DNA from: Arthrobacter sp. Bi83 | GTDB lineage: Bacteria; Actinomycetota; Actinomycetes; Actinomycetales; Micrococcaceae | Reading direction: 5' to 3' | Assembly (NCBI RefSeq): GCF_918698095.1 | Contig: NZ_CAKKLY010000007.1 | Coordinates: 1 to 64,000 of the forward strand | Length of the DNA stretch: 64,000 nt | Shown: one piece after another, positions 9,207-17,865 of the stretch | How the letters are laid out: the number at the start of each line of letters is the position of its first letter | How positions within the stretch are numbered: the stretch's first letter is position 1 | Made by a program: the position numbers and the translations under genes | Notes under the pieces: model-generated | Databases searched by the model: none | What the model saw: only the letters and a program-made list of their open reading frames with translations | What the model was told of the DNA's origin: nothing

Positions 9207-10340
9207 TCAGCCTCCGATGGCGCTCATGCTGCGGTCCGGCTGGACGAAGTCCGGGGCGTCGAGTCCCACGTGGTCCATGCCGTGGGCCCTGGGCTTGACC
9301 CACATGGCGTCCTGCCAGCGTTCCGCCAGTTCCTGATCACTGGCTCCGTCGCGAAGCAGGCCCAGAAGGTCGAACTCCTCGCGGGAGAACAGGCAGCTCA
9401 TGATCTTGCCTTCGGCCGTGATGCGGGTCCGGCGGCAGTCCGAGCAGAACGGCTCGGTGACCGAGGCGATGATTCCCACGGTGCCCAGCACCGGTCCGTG
9501 CGGATCAGCTGACCCCGCCACCCGGCGTCGTACTTCAAAACGCTCGGCAGGCGCGCCGTCCCGGACACGCGGATCCGGGCTCAGGAGGTAGTCCGCGGAG
9601 AGGAGGTCCCGGATTTCCGCCGCGGTGATCATGTTCCGCCGTGTCCAGCCGTGATCGGCGTCGAGCGGCATCTGCTCGATGAACCGGAGCTCGTAGCCCC
9701 GGTCCAGCGCCCAGGCGAGCAGGGACGGGGACTCGGCGTCGTTGATTCCGCGCATCAGGACGGCGTTGAGCTTGACCGGCCCCAGGCCTGCCGCCCAGGC
9801 TGCGTCCACGCCGGCGAGGACACGGTCCAGGAACGGGCGCCTGGTCAGATCGGCAAACGTTTCCTCGTGCAGGGAATCGAGCGAGACGTTGATGCGGGTC
9901 AGCCCGGCCGCTTTGAGCGCGGCGGCCTTCTTGTCCAGGCCTACCCCGTTGGTGGTCATGGAGATCGGGAGCTCGGGGTGCGCCTTCCGGAGGGCCGCAA
10001 TAATGCTGACCAGATCCGCCCGGACCAGAGGCTCGCCGCCCGTCAGGCGCAGCTCGCGCACGCCCAGCAGGTCCACGCCCACCCTGACGATCCGCACGAT
10101 TTCCTCTGCGGACATGACAGCCTGCTTGGCCAGCCACTCCAGCCCCTCGGCCGGCATGCAGTACGTGCACCGTAAGTTGCACTTGTCCGTGAGGGACAGC
10201 CTCATATCGGTGGCACGGCGTCCGTAGCGGTCTGCAAGCCCGGCAGGAGCATCGGCCGGGCGGGCAGCGGGAAGGCCCTGGGCACCCGGAACCGGGCTGC
10301 CTCCTTCGCGGGGCTGCGGCATGCCAAGCTGAACACTCAT
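9207..10340 (-). CDS. moaA: GTP 3',8-cyclase MoaA
   Basis: A radical SAM enzyme that rearranges GTP to a cyclic intermediate, the first step of molybdenum-cofactor synthesis (with MoaC). The N-terminal 4Fe-4S site is CNLRCTYC (Cys 54, 58, 61). A second cluster is indicated by FCSDCRRTRI and a later Cys near KIMSC. The C-terminal Gly-Gly (SAIGG), needed for activity in characterised MoaA proteins, is present. The N-terminus carries a Pro/Ala-rich extension of about 40 residues. A TAGCCT box 6 nt before the ATG suggests a leaderless transcript. Confidence 0.95.
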   Translation of the reverse strand: MSVQLGMPQPREGGSPVPGAQGLPAARPADAPAGLADRYGRRATDMRLSLTDKCNLRCTYCMPAEGLEWLAKQAVMSAEEIVRIVRVGVDLLGVRELRLTGGEPLVRADLVSIIAALRKAHPELPISMTTNGVGLDKKAAALKAAGLTRINVSLDSLHEETFADLTRRPFLDRVLAGVDAAWAAGLGPVKLNAVLMRGINDAESPSLLAWALDRGYELRFIEQMPLDADHGWTRRNMITAAEIRDLLSADYLLSPDPRVRDGAPAERFEVRRRVAGSADPHGPVLGTVGIIASVTEPFCSDCRRTRITAEGKIMSCLFSREEFDLLGLLRDGASDQELAERWQDAMWVKPRAHGMDHVGLDAPDFVQPDRSMSAIGG

Positions 10341-10346
10341 AAATTC

Positions 10347-10352
10347 AGGCTA
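10347..10352 (-). promoter_or_regulatory. -10 element for leaderless moaA
   Basis: On the reverse strand TAGCCT is followed by 6 nt and then the moaA ATG (10340-10338). There is no ribosome site between them. No convincing -35 is visible. Confidence 0.5.
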
Positions 10353-10491
10353 CGCCACGTTGGGCACAGCTCCACGCCTGTGACATTCCCGGGACGGGCG
10401 GGCCCGCCGTTCAGATCCATGCGCCGCGAGAAGGGGCAGGCGCGGGTTTGGGAATGACCCTGGAAAAGGCGCCGACGGCGGCCGGCGAACT

Positions 10492-10497
10492 TATGCT
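10492..10497 (+). promoter_or_regulatory. -10 element for the molybdoenzyme-moeA-moaCBE run
   Basis: TATGCT is followed by GGAAGG and then the GTG start at 10504, which suggests a leaderless start, although GGAAGG could also act as a very close ribosome site. The moaA -10 lies 140 bp away on the other strand, so the two arms diverge from one region. Confidence 0.5.
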
Positions 10498-10503
10498 GGA
10501 AGG

Positions 10504-12234
10504 GTGAACGAGTCCCAGCCGGCAGTGCCCCGGGCAGCAGCCGGGCAACAGAACTACACCCCTGAACGCACCCGTGGACCTGTGCCGGTTACGGCGGCAG
10601 GGGCATCCCCTGCGGAACAGCCTGCCGAACAGCCGCCCGTCACGTCCGGGCAAATTCCGGAACCCGGGCCCGGCGCTGGTGCGCAGCCCCGCGGCTGGGC
10701 TGCGGCCGCCGGTGTGGTGGCGGCAGGCACGGGACTGGTGGCCAGCGAGCTCATCGCCGGGTTCGTCAGCCCTTCACTGTCGACCATGACGGCGCTGGGC
10801 GGCGCAGTCATTGACGCAGCTCCGCCGGGAGTCAAAGATTGGGCGGTTTCGCTTTTCGGCACCGCGGACAAGATAGCGCTGCTGACCGGCATGGCCCTGG
10901 TGATCGCAATCCTCGCGGCCGTGGCCGGAATGCTGGAGCTGCGCCGCCGCTTCGCCGGTGCCGCCGTTTTCGCGGCCTTCGGCATCGTGGGCGTGGCGGC
11001 AGTCCTGACCCGCGCCCAGGTGACTGTCACCGCCGTCGCGCTCCCCGTGCTGGCGGCCGGCATCGGAGGACTGCTGCTCCAAAGCCTGATCTGGCGGCTG
11101 GCCGCCTGGCAGAAGGCCGCCGCACCACGTTCCCGCGGGCAGCGCCCCGGGCAGAACAGCGCGGAGCGGCGCAGCTTCCTGCAACTGCTCGGCGGCACCG
11201 CAGCGGCTGTCCTGGTGGGAGGCGCCTTCGCCACCGCCTGGCGGGGAGGCGCTGCCGGCGTCAGCGAGCTCCGCAGCGCCCTCCGGCTGCCGTCCCCACG
11301 TTCGCGGGCCGCGGGCATTCCGGAGGGCGCCCAGATTGGCCTGGCCGGAATGGTTCCCCTCGTCACCCCGAATCCCGATTTCTACCGTATCGACACCGCA
11401 CTCTCCGCCCCTGTGATCGATCCGCGCGAATGGACGCTCAAAGTGACCGGCATGGTGGAACGGGAGGTAGAGCTCAACTTCGATGCACTGCTGGCGAAAC
11501 CCCTCACGGAACGGCATGTGACCATCGCGTGCGTGTCTAACGAGGTGGGCGGCGACCTGATCGGCAATGCGCTCTGGCTCGGTTGGCCCGTCCGTGAGTT
11601 GCTGGCGATGGCGGGGCCGAAGCCCGGCGCAGACATGGTGCTGTCCAAAAGCACTGACGGCTGGACAGCAAGCACGCCGCTGGAAGTCCTGACTGACAAA
11701 AACCGGGATGCGCTGCTCGCGGTAGGCATGAACGGCGATCCGCTGCCGCTGGAGCACGGGTTTCCGGTACGGATGATCGTTCCCGGCCTGTACGGATACG
11801 TGTCCGCCACGAAATGGCTGACTGAGCTCAAAGTCACGAGGTTCGCCGACGACGTCGCGTACTGGACACCGCGCGGCTGGTCAGAGCGCGGCCCCATCAA
11901 GATCTCCTCGCGGATCGATGTGCCCCGCGACGGCCGGCCCGCCCGCGCCGGCACGGTGATGTTCGGCGGGGTGGCCTGGGCGCAGCACACCGGAATCGGC
12001 AAGGTGGAACTGCGCGTGGACCGGGGCAACTGGCAGCCGGCCGACCTCGCCCCGGGCATCTCGGTGGACACGTGGTACCAGTGGCAGCTCGGCATCGACC
12101 TTCACCCGGGACAGCACGAGGTCCAGGTGCGCGCCACGGACCTCCGCGGCGCCGCGCAGTCCGAGGAACAAAGGTCGGTCGCCCCGGACGGCGCCACGGG
12201 CTTCCACACCATTAGAGTTGACGTGAACCCGTAG
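10504..12234 (+). CDS. Membrane-anchored molybdopterin-dependent oxidoreductase (sulfite oxidase fold)
   Basis: A 576-residue protein with two parts. Residues about 60-250 hold four or five hydrophobic segments, for example WAAAAGVVAAGTGLVASELI and KIALLTGMALVIAILAAVAG, indicating a membrane anchor. Residues about 290-576 form a sulfite-oxidase-type molybdopterin domain followed by a Mo-co dimerisation domain. CVSN near residue 343 carries the conserved cysteine that ligates molybdenum in this fold. The substrate is unknown; no heme or partner subunit is encoded nearby. Its place directly before moeA, moaC, mog and moaE suggests the cluster supplies this enzyme's cofactor. Confidence 0.88.
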   Translation: MNESQPAVPRAAAGQQNYTPERTRGPVPVTAAGASPAEQPAEQPPVTSGQIPEPGPGAGAQPRGWAAAAGVVAAGTGLVASELIAGFVSPSLSTMTALGGAVIDAAPPGVKDWAVSLFGTADKIALLTGMALVIAILAAVAGMLELRRRFAGAAVFAAFGIVGVAAVLTRAQVTVTAVALPVLAAGIGGLLLQSLIWRLAAWQKAAAPRSRGQRPGQNSAERRSFLQLLGGTAAAVLVGGAFATAWRGGAAGVSELRSALRLPSPRSRAAGIPEGAQIGLAGMVPLVTPNPDFYRIDTALSAPVIDPREWTLKVTGMVEREVELNFDALLAKPLTERHVTIACVSNEVGGDLIGNALWLGWPVRELLAMAGPKPGADMVLSKSTDGWTASTPLEVLTDKNRDALLAVGMNGDPLPLEHGFPVRMIVPGLYGYVSATKWLTELKVTRFADDVAYWTPRGWSERGPIKISSRIDVPRDGRPARAGTVMFGGVAWAQHTGIGKVELRVDRGNWQPADLAPGISVDTWYQWQLGIDLHPGQHEVQVRATDLRGAAQSEEQRSVAPDGATGFHTIRVDVNP

Positions 12235-12257
12235 CCGCCGTTCCCGAAGGCAGGACC

Positions 12258-13547
12258 ATGCACAGCCAACCGCAGCCGCACGCCTCTGCCACCTTCGCCT
12301 CCGCACCGGCAGCAGCCGCCGAAACGGGGCACGCCGCCCACGCCCACCGCACTGTGGCCGAACACCGGCGTGCCGTCCGGGAGCTCCTTGAGCCGCTGCC
12401 GGCCGCAGGGCGCACCGAGCGCCTTTCCCTCGCCGATGCCCTGGGCCGCGGGCTGGCGGAGACCGTGACCGCACCGGTCAGCCTGCCATCCTTCGCCAAC
12501 TCCCAGATGGATGGCTTTGCCATCCGCGCTGCTGACGTGCCCGACGGCGGCGCGGAACTGCGGGTTGTGGCTCCGGTTCCGGCCGGCTCGCGTCCCGTCC
12601 CGCTGCAGCCGGGCGAGGCGGCCCCCATCATGACGGGAGCCATGGTCCCGGCGGGTGCCGACGCCGTCGTGCCCGTTGAGCGGGCTGTTCCGGCGAGGTT
12701 CCCGGTGCCCGGCGAGGTAGCGACGGTGCGGCTGCCCGCGGCGCCTGCCGGAACGTACATCCGCCGTGCAGGAAGCGACATCCGGGCCGGGGAAATTGCC
12801 CTGCCCGCCGGCACGTTTTTGGGGCCGGGCCAGCTGGGGCTCCTCGCAGCACTGGGACTGCCGGACGTCCTGGTCCACCCTGCACTGACTGTTCTGCTGG
12901 TCACTACGGGCGATGAAGTGGTGGAACCGGGCGAACCACTGGAGGACGGCAAGATCTACGACGCCAACGGCACCCTGCTGGAATCGTCCTTGCGGCAGGC
13001 GGGGCTGGCAGTGGTCAGGGCCGGCATCTCCACCGACAACCCCGCCGCGCTGCGCATTCTCCTGCGCAGCCACACGGCCACCGTGGACCTCATCGTCACC
13101 ACCGGGGGAGTCAGCAAAGGCGCGTACGAAGTGGTGCGCCAGGCCATGGACGGCCAGGCCGTGGTCTTTCAGCATGTGGCGATGCAGCCGGGCGGCCCGC
13201 AGGGGCTCGGAACGTTCGACGGCGTCCCTTTCCTTGGGTTTCCGGGTAACCCTGTCAGTTGCCTCGTTTCGTTCGAGATGTTCCTGCGTCCCGTCCTCAG
13301 CGCACTTTTCGGCTCGCCCGCGCCACGGGCCAGGATCCAGGGCCGGCTCGCCCAGCCGCTGACGTCGCCGGCAGGCAAGCATCAGGTGCGGCGGGGAACG
13401 CTGCTGCCGGACCGCACCGTGCGGCTCGAGGGCGGCGAAAGCTCCCACCTCATCAGGGCACTCGCGCAATCGAACGCCCTGGTCCACGTGCCTGAAGGAA
13501 TCTCCGCGCTCGACGAGGGCGCCGAAGTGGAAGTATGGATGTTGTGA
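12258..13547 (+). CDS. moeA: Molybdopterin molybdenumtransferase MoeA
   Basis: MoeA inserts molybdate into adenylylated molybdopterin. The 429-residue protein has the MoeA N-terminal domain ([24 protein letters not shown]), the MoCF-type binding domain with [11 protein letters not shown] near residue 216 and GGVSKG near 284, and a C-terminal beta domain from about 345. It begins 24 bp after the oxidoreductase and its end overlaps moaC by 13 bp, so all five rightward genes look like one operon. Confidence 0.94.
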   Translation: MHSQPQPHASATFASAPAAAAETGHAAHAHRTVAEHRRAVRELLEPLPAAGRTERLSLADALGRGLAETVTAPVSLPSFANSQMDGFAIRAADVPDGGAELRVVAPVPAGSRPVPLQPGEAAPIMTGAMVPAGADAVVPVERAVPARFPVPGEVATVRLPAAPAGTYIRRAGSDIRAGEIALPAGTFLGPGQLGLLAALGLPDVLVHPALTVLLVTTGDEVVEPGEPLEDGKIYDANGTLLESSLRQAGLAVVRAGISTDNPAALRILLRSHTATVDLIVTTGGVSKGAYEVVRQAMDGQAVVFQHVAMQPGGPQGLGTFDGVPFLGFPGNPVSCLVSFEMFLRPVLSALFGSPAPRARIQGRLAQPLTSPAGKHQVRRGTLLPDRTVRLEGGESSHLIRALAQSNALVHVPEGISALDEGAEVEVWML

Positions 13548-14029
13548 CTGCACAAAATGACAGCGCCGGGCTTACGCACCTGCGCAACGACGGCACCGCC
13601 CAAATGGTGGACGTCTCAGGAAAACCCGAGACCACGCGTGAGGCCACGGCCACCGCAACAGTCCGCAGCACCGCGGAGGTCCTGGCGCTGCTGGGCACCG
13701 GCGGGCTGCCCAAAGGCGATGCCCTGGCTGTGGCCAGGGTGGCCGGCATCATGGCGGCTAAGAAGACACCGGAACTGATTCCGCTGTGCCATCCGCTGCC
13801 GATTTCGAAGGTGACCGTCGACTTCGAACTCGGTCCGGATACCGTGGACATCCTGGCCACCGTCAGGACCAGGGGAGTCACCGGCGTTGAGATGGAGGCC
13901 CTGACTGCCGCCTCTGTTGCTGCACTGAGCGTTTACGACATGATCAAGGCCGTGGACAAGCACGCGGTACTGACCGACATCAAAGTGCTCGCCAAAAGTG
14001 GCGGCAAGAGCGGGGACTGGACACTGTGA
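13535..14029 (+). CDS. moaC: Cyclic pyranopterin monophosphate synthase MoaC
   Basis: MoaC converts the MoaA product to cyclic pyranopterin monophosphate. The 164-residue protein has the family blocks [24 protein letters not shown] with the active-site Cys-His pair, and [19 protein letters not shown]. Its ATG lies inside the end of moeA, and its stop overlaps the next start by 4 bp (GTGA). A GTG at 13544 is a possible alternative start. Confidence 0.95.
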   Translation: MDVVTAQNDSAGLTHLRNDGTAQMVDVSGKPETTREATATATVRSTAEVLALLGTGGLPKGDALAVARVAGIMAAKKTPELIPLCHPLPISKVTVDFELGPDTVDILATVRTRGVTGVEMEALTAASVAALSVYDMIKAVDKHAVLTDIKVLAKSGGKSGDWTL

Positions 14030-14538
14030 GCGGCACGCAACCCCACGTCCACGGCGAAGTCCAGGGCCGGAAGGCAGGCGTTGTCATTGCCTCAACGCGC
14101 GCCGCGGCCGGCTTGTACCGCGACGAGACCGGGCCCGTCATTGTCGACTGGCTCACCGAACACGGTTTTGAGACGTTTCCCGCCATGGTGGTCCCCGACG
14201 GCGAACCGGTGGGAGCGGCCATCCGCGCGCTCCTGACCCAGCAGCCCGCCGTCGTGATCACCAGCGGCGGCACGGGACTCAGCCCCGACGACCGCACGCC
14301 GGAAATGACGCTCCCGCTGCTGGACCGCGAAATCCCCGGCATCATGGAGGGCATCCGCCAGGCCGGGATAGCCAAGACCCCGCACGCCATGCTCAGCAGG
14401 GGCCACGCCGGCGCCGCCGGCAGGACCTTCATTATTAATCTTCCCGGATCACCCAAGGGCGTCATGGACGGCCTGTCCGTGCTGGACCCGGTGATCGGGC
14501 ATCTCTGTGACCAGCTGGAGGGCGGACATGGGCACTGA
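14026..14538 (+). CDS. moaB: Molybdopterin adenylyltransferase (MoaB/Mog family)
   Basis: This protein adenylylates molybdopterin before metal insertion by MoeA. The 170 residues show the MoCF-binding fold with [15 protein letters not shown] at about residues 78-92 and NLPGSPKGV in the C-terminal part. The first 15 residues are a short variable extension. GTG start overlaps the moaC stop; the end overlaps moaE by 11 bp. MoaB and Mog cannot be told apart confidently from sequence alone. Confidence 0.9.
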   Translation: MSGTQPHVHGEVQGRKAGVVIASTRAAAGLYRDETGPVIVDWLTEHGFETFPAMVVPDGEPVGAAIRALLTQQPAVVITSGGTGLSPDDRTPEMTLPLLDREIPGIMEGIRQAGIAKTPHAMLSRGHAGAAGRTFIINLPGSPKGVMDGLSVLDPVIGHLCDQLEGGHGH

Positions 14539-14992
14539 AGCATCCTTTGAAGTAGTTCACGCGGTGCTGAGCACCGAGCCCATCTCCGTGGACCAGGCCA
14601 TCGCCGCCGTGGAGTCGGACACGGCAGGAGCCGTGGTCAGCTTCAGCGGCGTGGTGCGGAACCACGACGGCGGGAAGGCAGTCGAGCGGCTCAGCTACAG
14701 CGCGCACCCCACGGCACACCAGGTGATGGCCGACGTCGTGGCGCAGCTGGTGGCCGAACACGCCGTCGGTGCTGATGCCCAGGCACCGCCGGTGAAGATC
14801 TGGGCTGCCCACCGGGTAGGACCCCTGGAAATCGGGGATCCCGCCCTGGTCTGCGCGGTATCCGCGGCACACCGGGGGCAGGCGTTTGCCGTATGTTCCG
14901 AGCTCGTTGACCGCATCAAGGCACAGGTTCCCATCTGGAAGGAACAGTTCTTCGCCGATGGCACCGTGGAATGGGTCGGGGCAGGAGCCTGA
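14528..14992 (+). CDS. moaE: Molybdopterin synthase catalytic subunit MoaE
   Basis: MoaE forms the heterotetrameric synthase with MoaD and adds two sulfurs to cyclic pyranopterin monophosphate. The 154-residue protein shows GAVVSFSGVVRNHDGG, HRVGPLEIGDPAL and IWKEQFFADG, which carries the active-site lysine. The ATG at 14528 is chosen because GGAGGGCGGAC directly precedes it. The partner MoaD is encoded about 5.5 kb away on the other strand of the same cluster. Confidence 0.94.
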   Translation: MGTEASFEVVHAVLSTEPISVDQAIAAVESDTAGAVVSFSGVVRNHDGGKAVERLSYSAHPTAHQVMADVVAQLVAEHAVGADAQAPPVKIWAAHRVGPLEIGDPALVCAVSAAHRGQAFAVCSELVDRIKAQVPIWKEQFFADGTVEWVGAGA

Positions 14993-15024
14993 GCGGCGGG
15001 TGACTTCCCGGCAAAAAAGCGGCC

Positions 15025-15055
15025 TTGACCCTTCCGTAACGTCAACCTTTAGAGT
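15025..15055 (+). promoter_or_regulatory. MerR-type promoter with 19-bp spacer and operator dyad
   Basis: TTGACC (15025-15030) and TAGAGT (15050-15055) are separated by exactly 19 bp, the over-long spacing that MerR-family activators correct by bending DNA. Inside lies the dyad TTGAC (15025-15029) / GTCAA (15041-15045). It precedes the merR gene by 50 bp, so autoregulation is expected. Confidence 0.75.
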
Positions 15056-15105
15056 CGCATTAGCGGGCCGGACCGGCCGGCCGCTGATGGGCAAGGGGAG
15101 GACGC

Positions 15106-15867
15106 ATGGACTGGTCCATCCAGGAGATAGCGAAGATCGCCGGCACGACGAGCCGCACGCTGCGCCATTACGACGACATCGGACTGCTCAGGCCGAGCCG
15201 GACCGGCCATAACGGCTACCGGTACTACAACTCCGCTGCCCTGGTCCAGCTGCAGCGCATCCTGCTTTTGCGCGAACTGGGCCTCAGCCTGCCAGTGATT
15301 TCTGACGTGCTCCGGCAGGAGACGGATGCCGTCAGGGCCCTCGGCGGGCACCTTGCGTGGCTGCAGCAGGAACAGGCAAGGCTGGCCAGGCAGGCGGCCT
15401 CCGTCCGGCAAACCATTGAGTCATTGAAAGGAGATGGGGAACTCGTGGCAGAAAAAATGTTCGACGGTTTCGACCACACACAGTACAAAAACGAGGTCGA
15501 GGAACGGTGGGGGAAGGACGCCTACGCCCAGGGGGACTCCTGGTGGCGCGGAATGAGTGCCGAGGAGAAGCAGGCCTGGCGGCAAGGCTCCCAGGATCTG
15601 GCGACGGACTGGATCCGCGCCGCAGGGTCGGGCGCCGCAGCCGACAGTGCTGAGGCGCAGGACCTGGCGCGACGCCACGTCGACTGGCTCACCGCCATCC
15701 CGGGGACACCGGCGTCCCGGGGCGGCGACAGGAAGGGATACGTGGTGGGCCTTGGCGAGATGTATGTCGCCGATCCGCGTTTCGCAGCAAATTATGGCGG
15801 CGAGGCCGGAGCGGGCTTCGTCCGCGATGCTCTTCGCATCTATGCCGAGCGGCATCTCCAGGGCTGA
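15106..15867 (+). CDS. TipA-like MerR regulator with TipAS antibiotic-recognition domain
   Basis: A 253-residue regulator. Residues 1-70 form a MerR winged helix (IQEIAKIAGTTSRTLRHYDD); about 75-110 is a coiled-coil dimer helix; about 120-253 is a TipAS-like all-helical ligand domain (WWRGMSAEEKQAW, ADPRFAANYGG). Characterised TipA proteins bind thiopeptide antibiotics and activate their own promoter. There is no cysteine anywhere in this protein, so the covalent thiopeptide capture described for Streptomyces TipA is not possible here. GGGGAGG precedes the ATG. An internal ribosome site would yield the ligand domain alone. Confidence 0.88.
   Translation: MDWSIQEIAKIAGTTSRTLRHYDDIGLLRPSRTGHNGYRYYNSAALVQLQRILLLRELGLSLPVISDVLRQETDAVRALGGHLAWLQQEQARLARQAASVRQTIESLKGDGELVAEKMFDGFDHTQYKNEVEERWGKDAYAQGDSWWRGMSAEEKQAWRQGSQDLATDWIRAAGSGAAADSAEAQDLARRHVDWLTAIPGTPASRGGDRKGYVVGLGEMYVADPRFAANYGGEAGAGFVRDALRIYAERHLQG
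15427..15447 (+). promoter_or_regulatory. Internal ribosome site and GTG start for a short TipAS-like form
   Basis: AAAGGAGAT (15427-15435) is followed 9 nt later by an in-frame GTG at 15445, codon 114 of the merR gene. Translation from there gives a 140-residue protein that is the ligand-binding domain alone, close in size to the TipAS product made from an internal start in Streptomyces lividans. Confidence 0.65.
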
Positions 15868-16273
15868 GGAGAGCTGAGGGGTATAGCCGGGTCCGGAGCT
15901 TCTGGGGGGAGTGCGTCCGGACCCGGCAGTCCTGCAGCCGAGGGTTCGCGGCGATCTTCGACTTCAGGACACTCCAACTTTCGCCCGGGCGTCTTGAGGA
16001 AAGCCGCACCCTGCATCCCCGCCACATGGTCCCCCGCTGCCCCCCTCATGGGGGTGGTTCCCGCTCGTGGGGGGCAGGGGGCTTAGGACAGGGGGTCCCC
16101 GGTCCGGGTTTTCGTAGCAGAAGCGCGACACGATGATGCTCGCCGGGGAAAGCCGGCCAGCCGTTGCGACGGCTGGCCGGCTTGCCGGGCACGCCCGGAC
16201 GACTAGCCCGGGCGGGTCTCAGGTCAGTGGGCGAAGGGGCTCTCTGGCCGATTGGAGCGGAAGGAGTGGGCCG
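15868..16273. other. Intergenic region of about 400 bp with hairpins
   Basis: I see no convincing gene here. The stretch holds G/C-tracts (about 16040-16115), a perfect 13-bp hairpin at 16152-16181 and a smaller CCGGGC/GCCCGG stem at 16185-16198. Promoter elements for the following small gene are not clear. Confidence 0.5.
16152..16181. terminator. Perfect 13-bp hairpin
   Basis: GCCGGCCAGCCGT (16152-16164) pairs with 16169-16181 around the loop TGCG. It lies 285 bp after the merR gene and 92 bp before the next small gene. It may be a factor-independent terminator or an RNA structural element; there is no T-run. Confidence 0.4.
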
Positions 16274-16531
16274 ATGGAGCCGGGAGACCCCGACACGGAG
16301 GCCCGACCGCACGGGCTTTACCCCGGGAACCCACTGGAGTCCGGGTCAAGGGAGCGGAGGGCTGGGGATCCTTCCCTGCGCGGTCAGGTCCTGGACGTCA
16401 TCGCTGACGTCATTTCCGGAACAACGACATCCCCCGAGGTGCGGCGCAGGCTGCTGTGGCAGCTGATGGAAAATCCGGGAAACCCGGAGCGGGCCTTGCT
16501 CTCACACCTCCAGGAATTGGAGGGGCCTTAA
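16274..16531 (+). CDS. Small protein of unknown function (paralogue A)
   Basis: An 85-residue protein starting MEPGDPDTEA from an ATG with AAGGAG 7 nt upstream (16261-16266). The first 40 residues are polar and Pro/Arg-rich, probably disordered. Residues about 42-80 form a helical segment LRGQVLDVIADVI ... EVRRRLLWQLMENPG NPERALLSHL. The same pattern occurs in the convergent gene at 16607-16891, so the two are paralogues. I do not recognise the family and assign no function. Confidence 0.65.
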   Translation: MEPGDPDTEARPHGLYPGNPLESGSRERRAGDPSLRGQVLDVIADVISGTTTSPEVRRRLLWQLMENPGNPERALLSHLQELEGP

Positions 16532-16547
16532 TGCCGCCATGCATGCC

Positions 16548-16571
16548 CCCGCCGCACATGCGTGCGGCGGG
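16548..16571. terminator. Bidirectional stem-loop between the convergent paralogues
   Basis: CCCGCCGCAC (16548-16557) pairs perfectly with GTGCGGCGGG (16562-16571) around ATGC. Its position between two convergent stops suits a shared terminator. Confidence 0.55.
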
Positions 16572-16606
16572 TGAGGGGCGGCTTCTGGCAGCCAGGCAAC
16601 TGGCCG

Positions 16607-16891
16607 TTACAGGACTTCCAGTGCCCCGTTTGCCTTGATGCCGGGGTCCCGGAGATGTTCCAGCAGAGCCCGTTCCGGGTGGCCGGGATTGTCAGCCAGA
16701 TGTTGCAGGAGGCGGCCGCGGACCTCGGGCCGTACAGGTTCAGAATCGGAAAGGACATCCAGGATGATGTCCAGGATCTGCTGGCGGAGCTCCGGATTCC
16801 CCAGCTGAACGCACGCAGGCGCCTGTGGGGCGGCGGTCTCCCACTGCTGTGGAGCGACGTGCTCGTGAAGATCGCGGGTGTCGATGCGCAT
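16607..16891 (-). CDS. Small protein of unknown function (paralogue B)
   Basis: A 94-residue protein beginning MRIDTRDLHE from an ATG with AAGGAG 6 nt upstream on the reverse strand. After a variable N-terminal third it contains LRQQILDIILDVL and EVRGRLLQHLADNPG followed by HPERALLEHL. This matches paralogue A at the same spacing, including the shared NPG and PERALL blocks. The two genes converge with a hairpin between them. Function is unknown. Earlier in-frame ATGs would lengthen it but lack as good a ribosome site. Confidence 0.65.
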   Translation of the reverse strand: MRIDTRDLHEHVAPQQWETAAPQAPACVQLGNPELRQQILDIILDVLSDSEPVRPEVRGRLLQHLADNPGHPERALLEHLRDPGIKANGALEVL

Positions 16892-17088
16892 TCCGGACTC
16901 CTTCGGCTCGTTGAAGTCACGATCCTTGTCCCCCTGGAGTTCCATGATGAGGGGCAAACGTGAGGGGTGCATGAGACTCGTCTGAGAGTCTTCTCATAAG
17001 CGTGCCGGCCACGCAGCGGCCTCTGGGCGCCCTCAGGCACGGGAGGTAACGCATGGGGACCGGTTCCCTTCGCCGGCCGGGCGAAAGG

Positions 17089-17094
17089 TAGGGT
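17089..17094 (+). promoter_or_regulatory. -10 element for leaderless dapB
   Basis: TAGGGT lies 7 nt before the dapB ATG with no ribosome site between. Confidence 0.5.
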
Positions 17095-17101
17095 TGAATC
17101 C

Positions 17102-17860
17102 ATGACCGAACAACTCGCTGTCGCCGTCCTTGGCGCGAATGGGCGCATGGGCGCCGAAGCAGTCAAGGCCGTTGAATCGGCTCCCGACATGAAGCTCGTC
17201 GCAGCCTTGGGGCGTGGCGATTCCCTGGACACACTGCTCAGCGCCGGGGCCCGATTCGTCGTGGACCTCACCGTTCCGGAGAGCACGGAGGAGAACGTCC
17301 ATTTTGCCGTGGAGAACGGCATGCATGCCGTGGTGGGCACAACGGGCTGGGACGCAGCACGGCTTGAGAAGCTTGAAACGCTGCTCGCCGGCAACCAGAA
17401 AGTCGGCGTCCTGATTGCGCCGAACTTTGCCCTTGGCTCGGTGCTGGCGTCGGCGTTCGCCGCCAAGGCCTCCAAATACTTCGAATCCGTGGAAATCATC
17501 GAGCTCCACCACCCGGACAAGGTTGACGCGCCCTCCGGCACCGCCGTCCGCACCGCCCAGCTGATCGCAGCAGAGCGGGCAGCGGCCGGGATGGATCCCA
17601 GCCCGGACGCCACCACCAGCGGGCTTGCTGGCGCCCGCGGGTGCGACGTTGACGGCGTCCGCGTGCACAGCGTACGGCTTCGCGGCCTCGTAGCGCACCA
17701 GGAGGTCCTGCTCGGGGGGCCGGGGGAACAGCTGACGATCCGCCATGATTCGTTCGACCGGGCCTCGTTCATGCCGGGGGTCCTCCTGGGCGTGCGGAAC
17801 GTCGCGCACCACCCCGGACTGACCGTTGGCCTGGACGGCTACCTGGATCTGGGGCTGTAG
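17102..17860 (+). CDS. dapB: 4-hydroxy-tetrahydrodipicolinate reductase
   Basis: DapB reduces the DapA product in the lysine/diaminopimelate pathway that feeds peptidoglycan. The 252-residue protein has the dinucleotide loop GANGRMG at residues 11-17 and the active-site segment ELHHPDKVDAPSGTA at about 134-148. The C-terminal FMPGVLLGVRNV block is typical of actinobacterial DapB. dapA lies about 3 kb downstream on the same strand and dapF about 17 kb away. Confidence 0.96.
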   Translation: MTEQLAVAVLGANGRMGAEAVKAVESAPDMKLVAALGRGDSLDTLLSAGARFVVDLTVPESTEENVHFAVENGMHAVVGTTGWDAARLEKLETLLAGNQKVGVLIAPNFALGSVLASAFAAKASKYFESVEIIELHHPDKVDAPSGTAVRTAQLIAAERAAAGMDPSPDATTSGLAGARGCDVDGVRVHSVRLRGLVAHQEVLLGGPGEQLTIRHDSFDRASFMPGVLLGVRNVAHHPGLTVGLDGYLDLGL

Positions 17861-17865
17861 AAACT

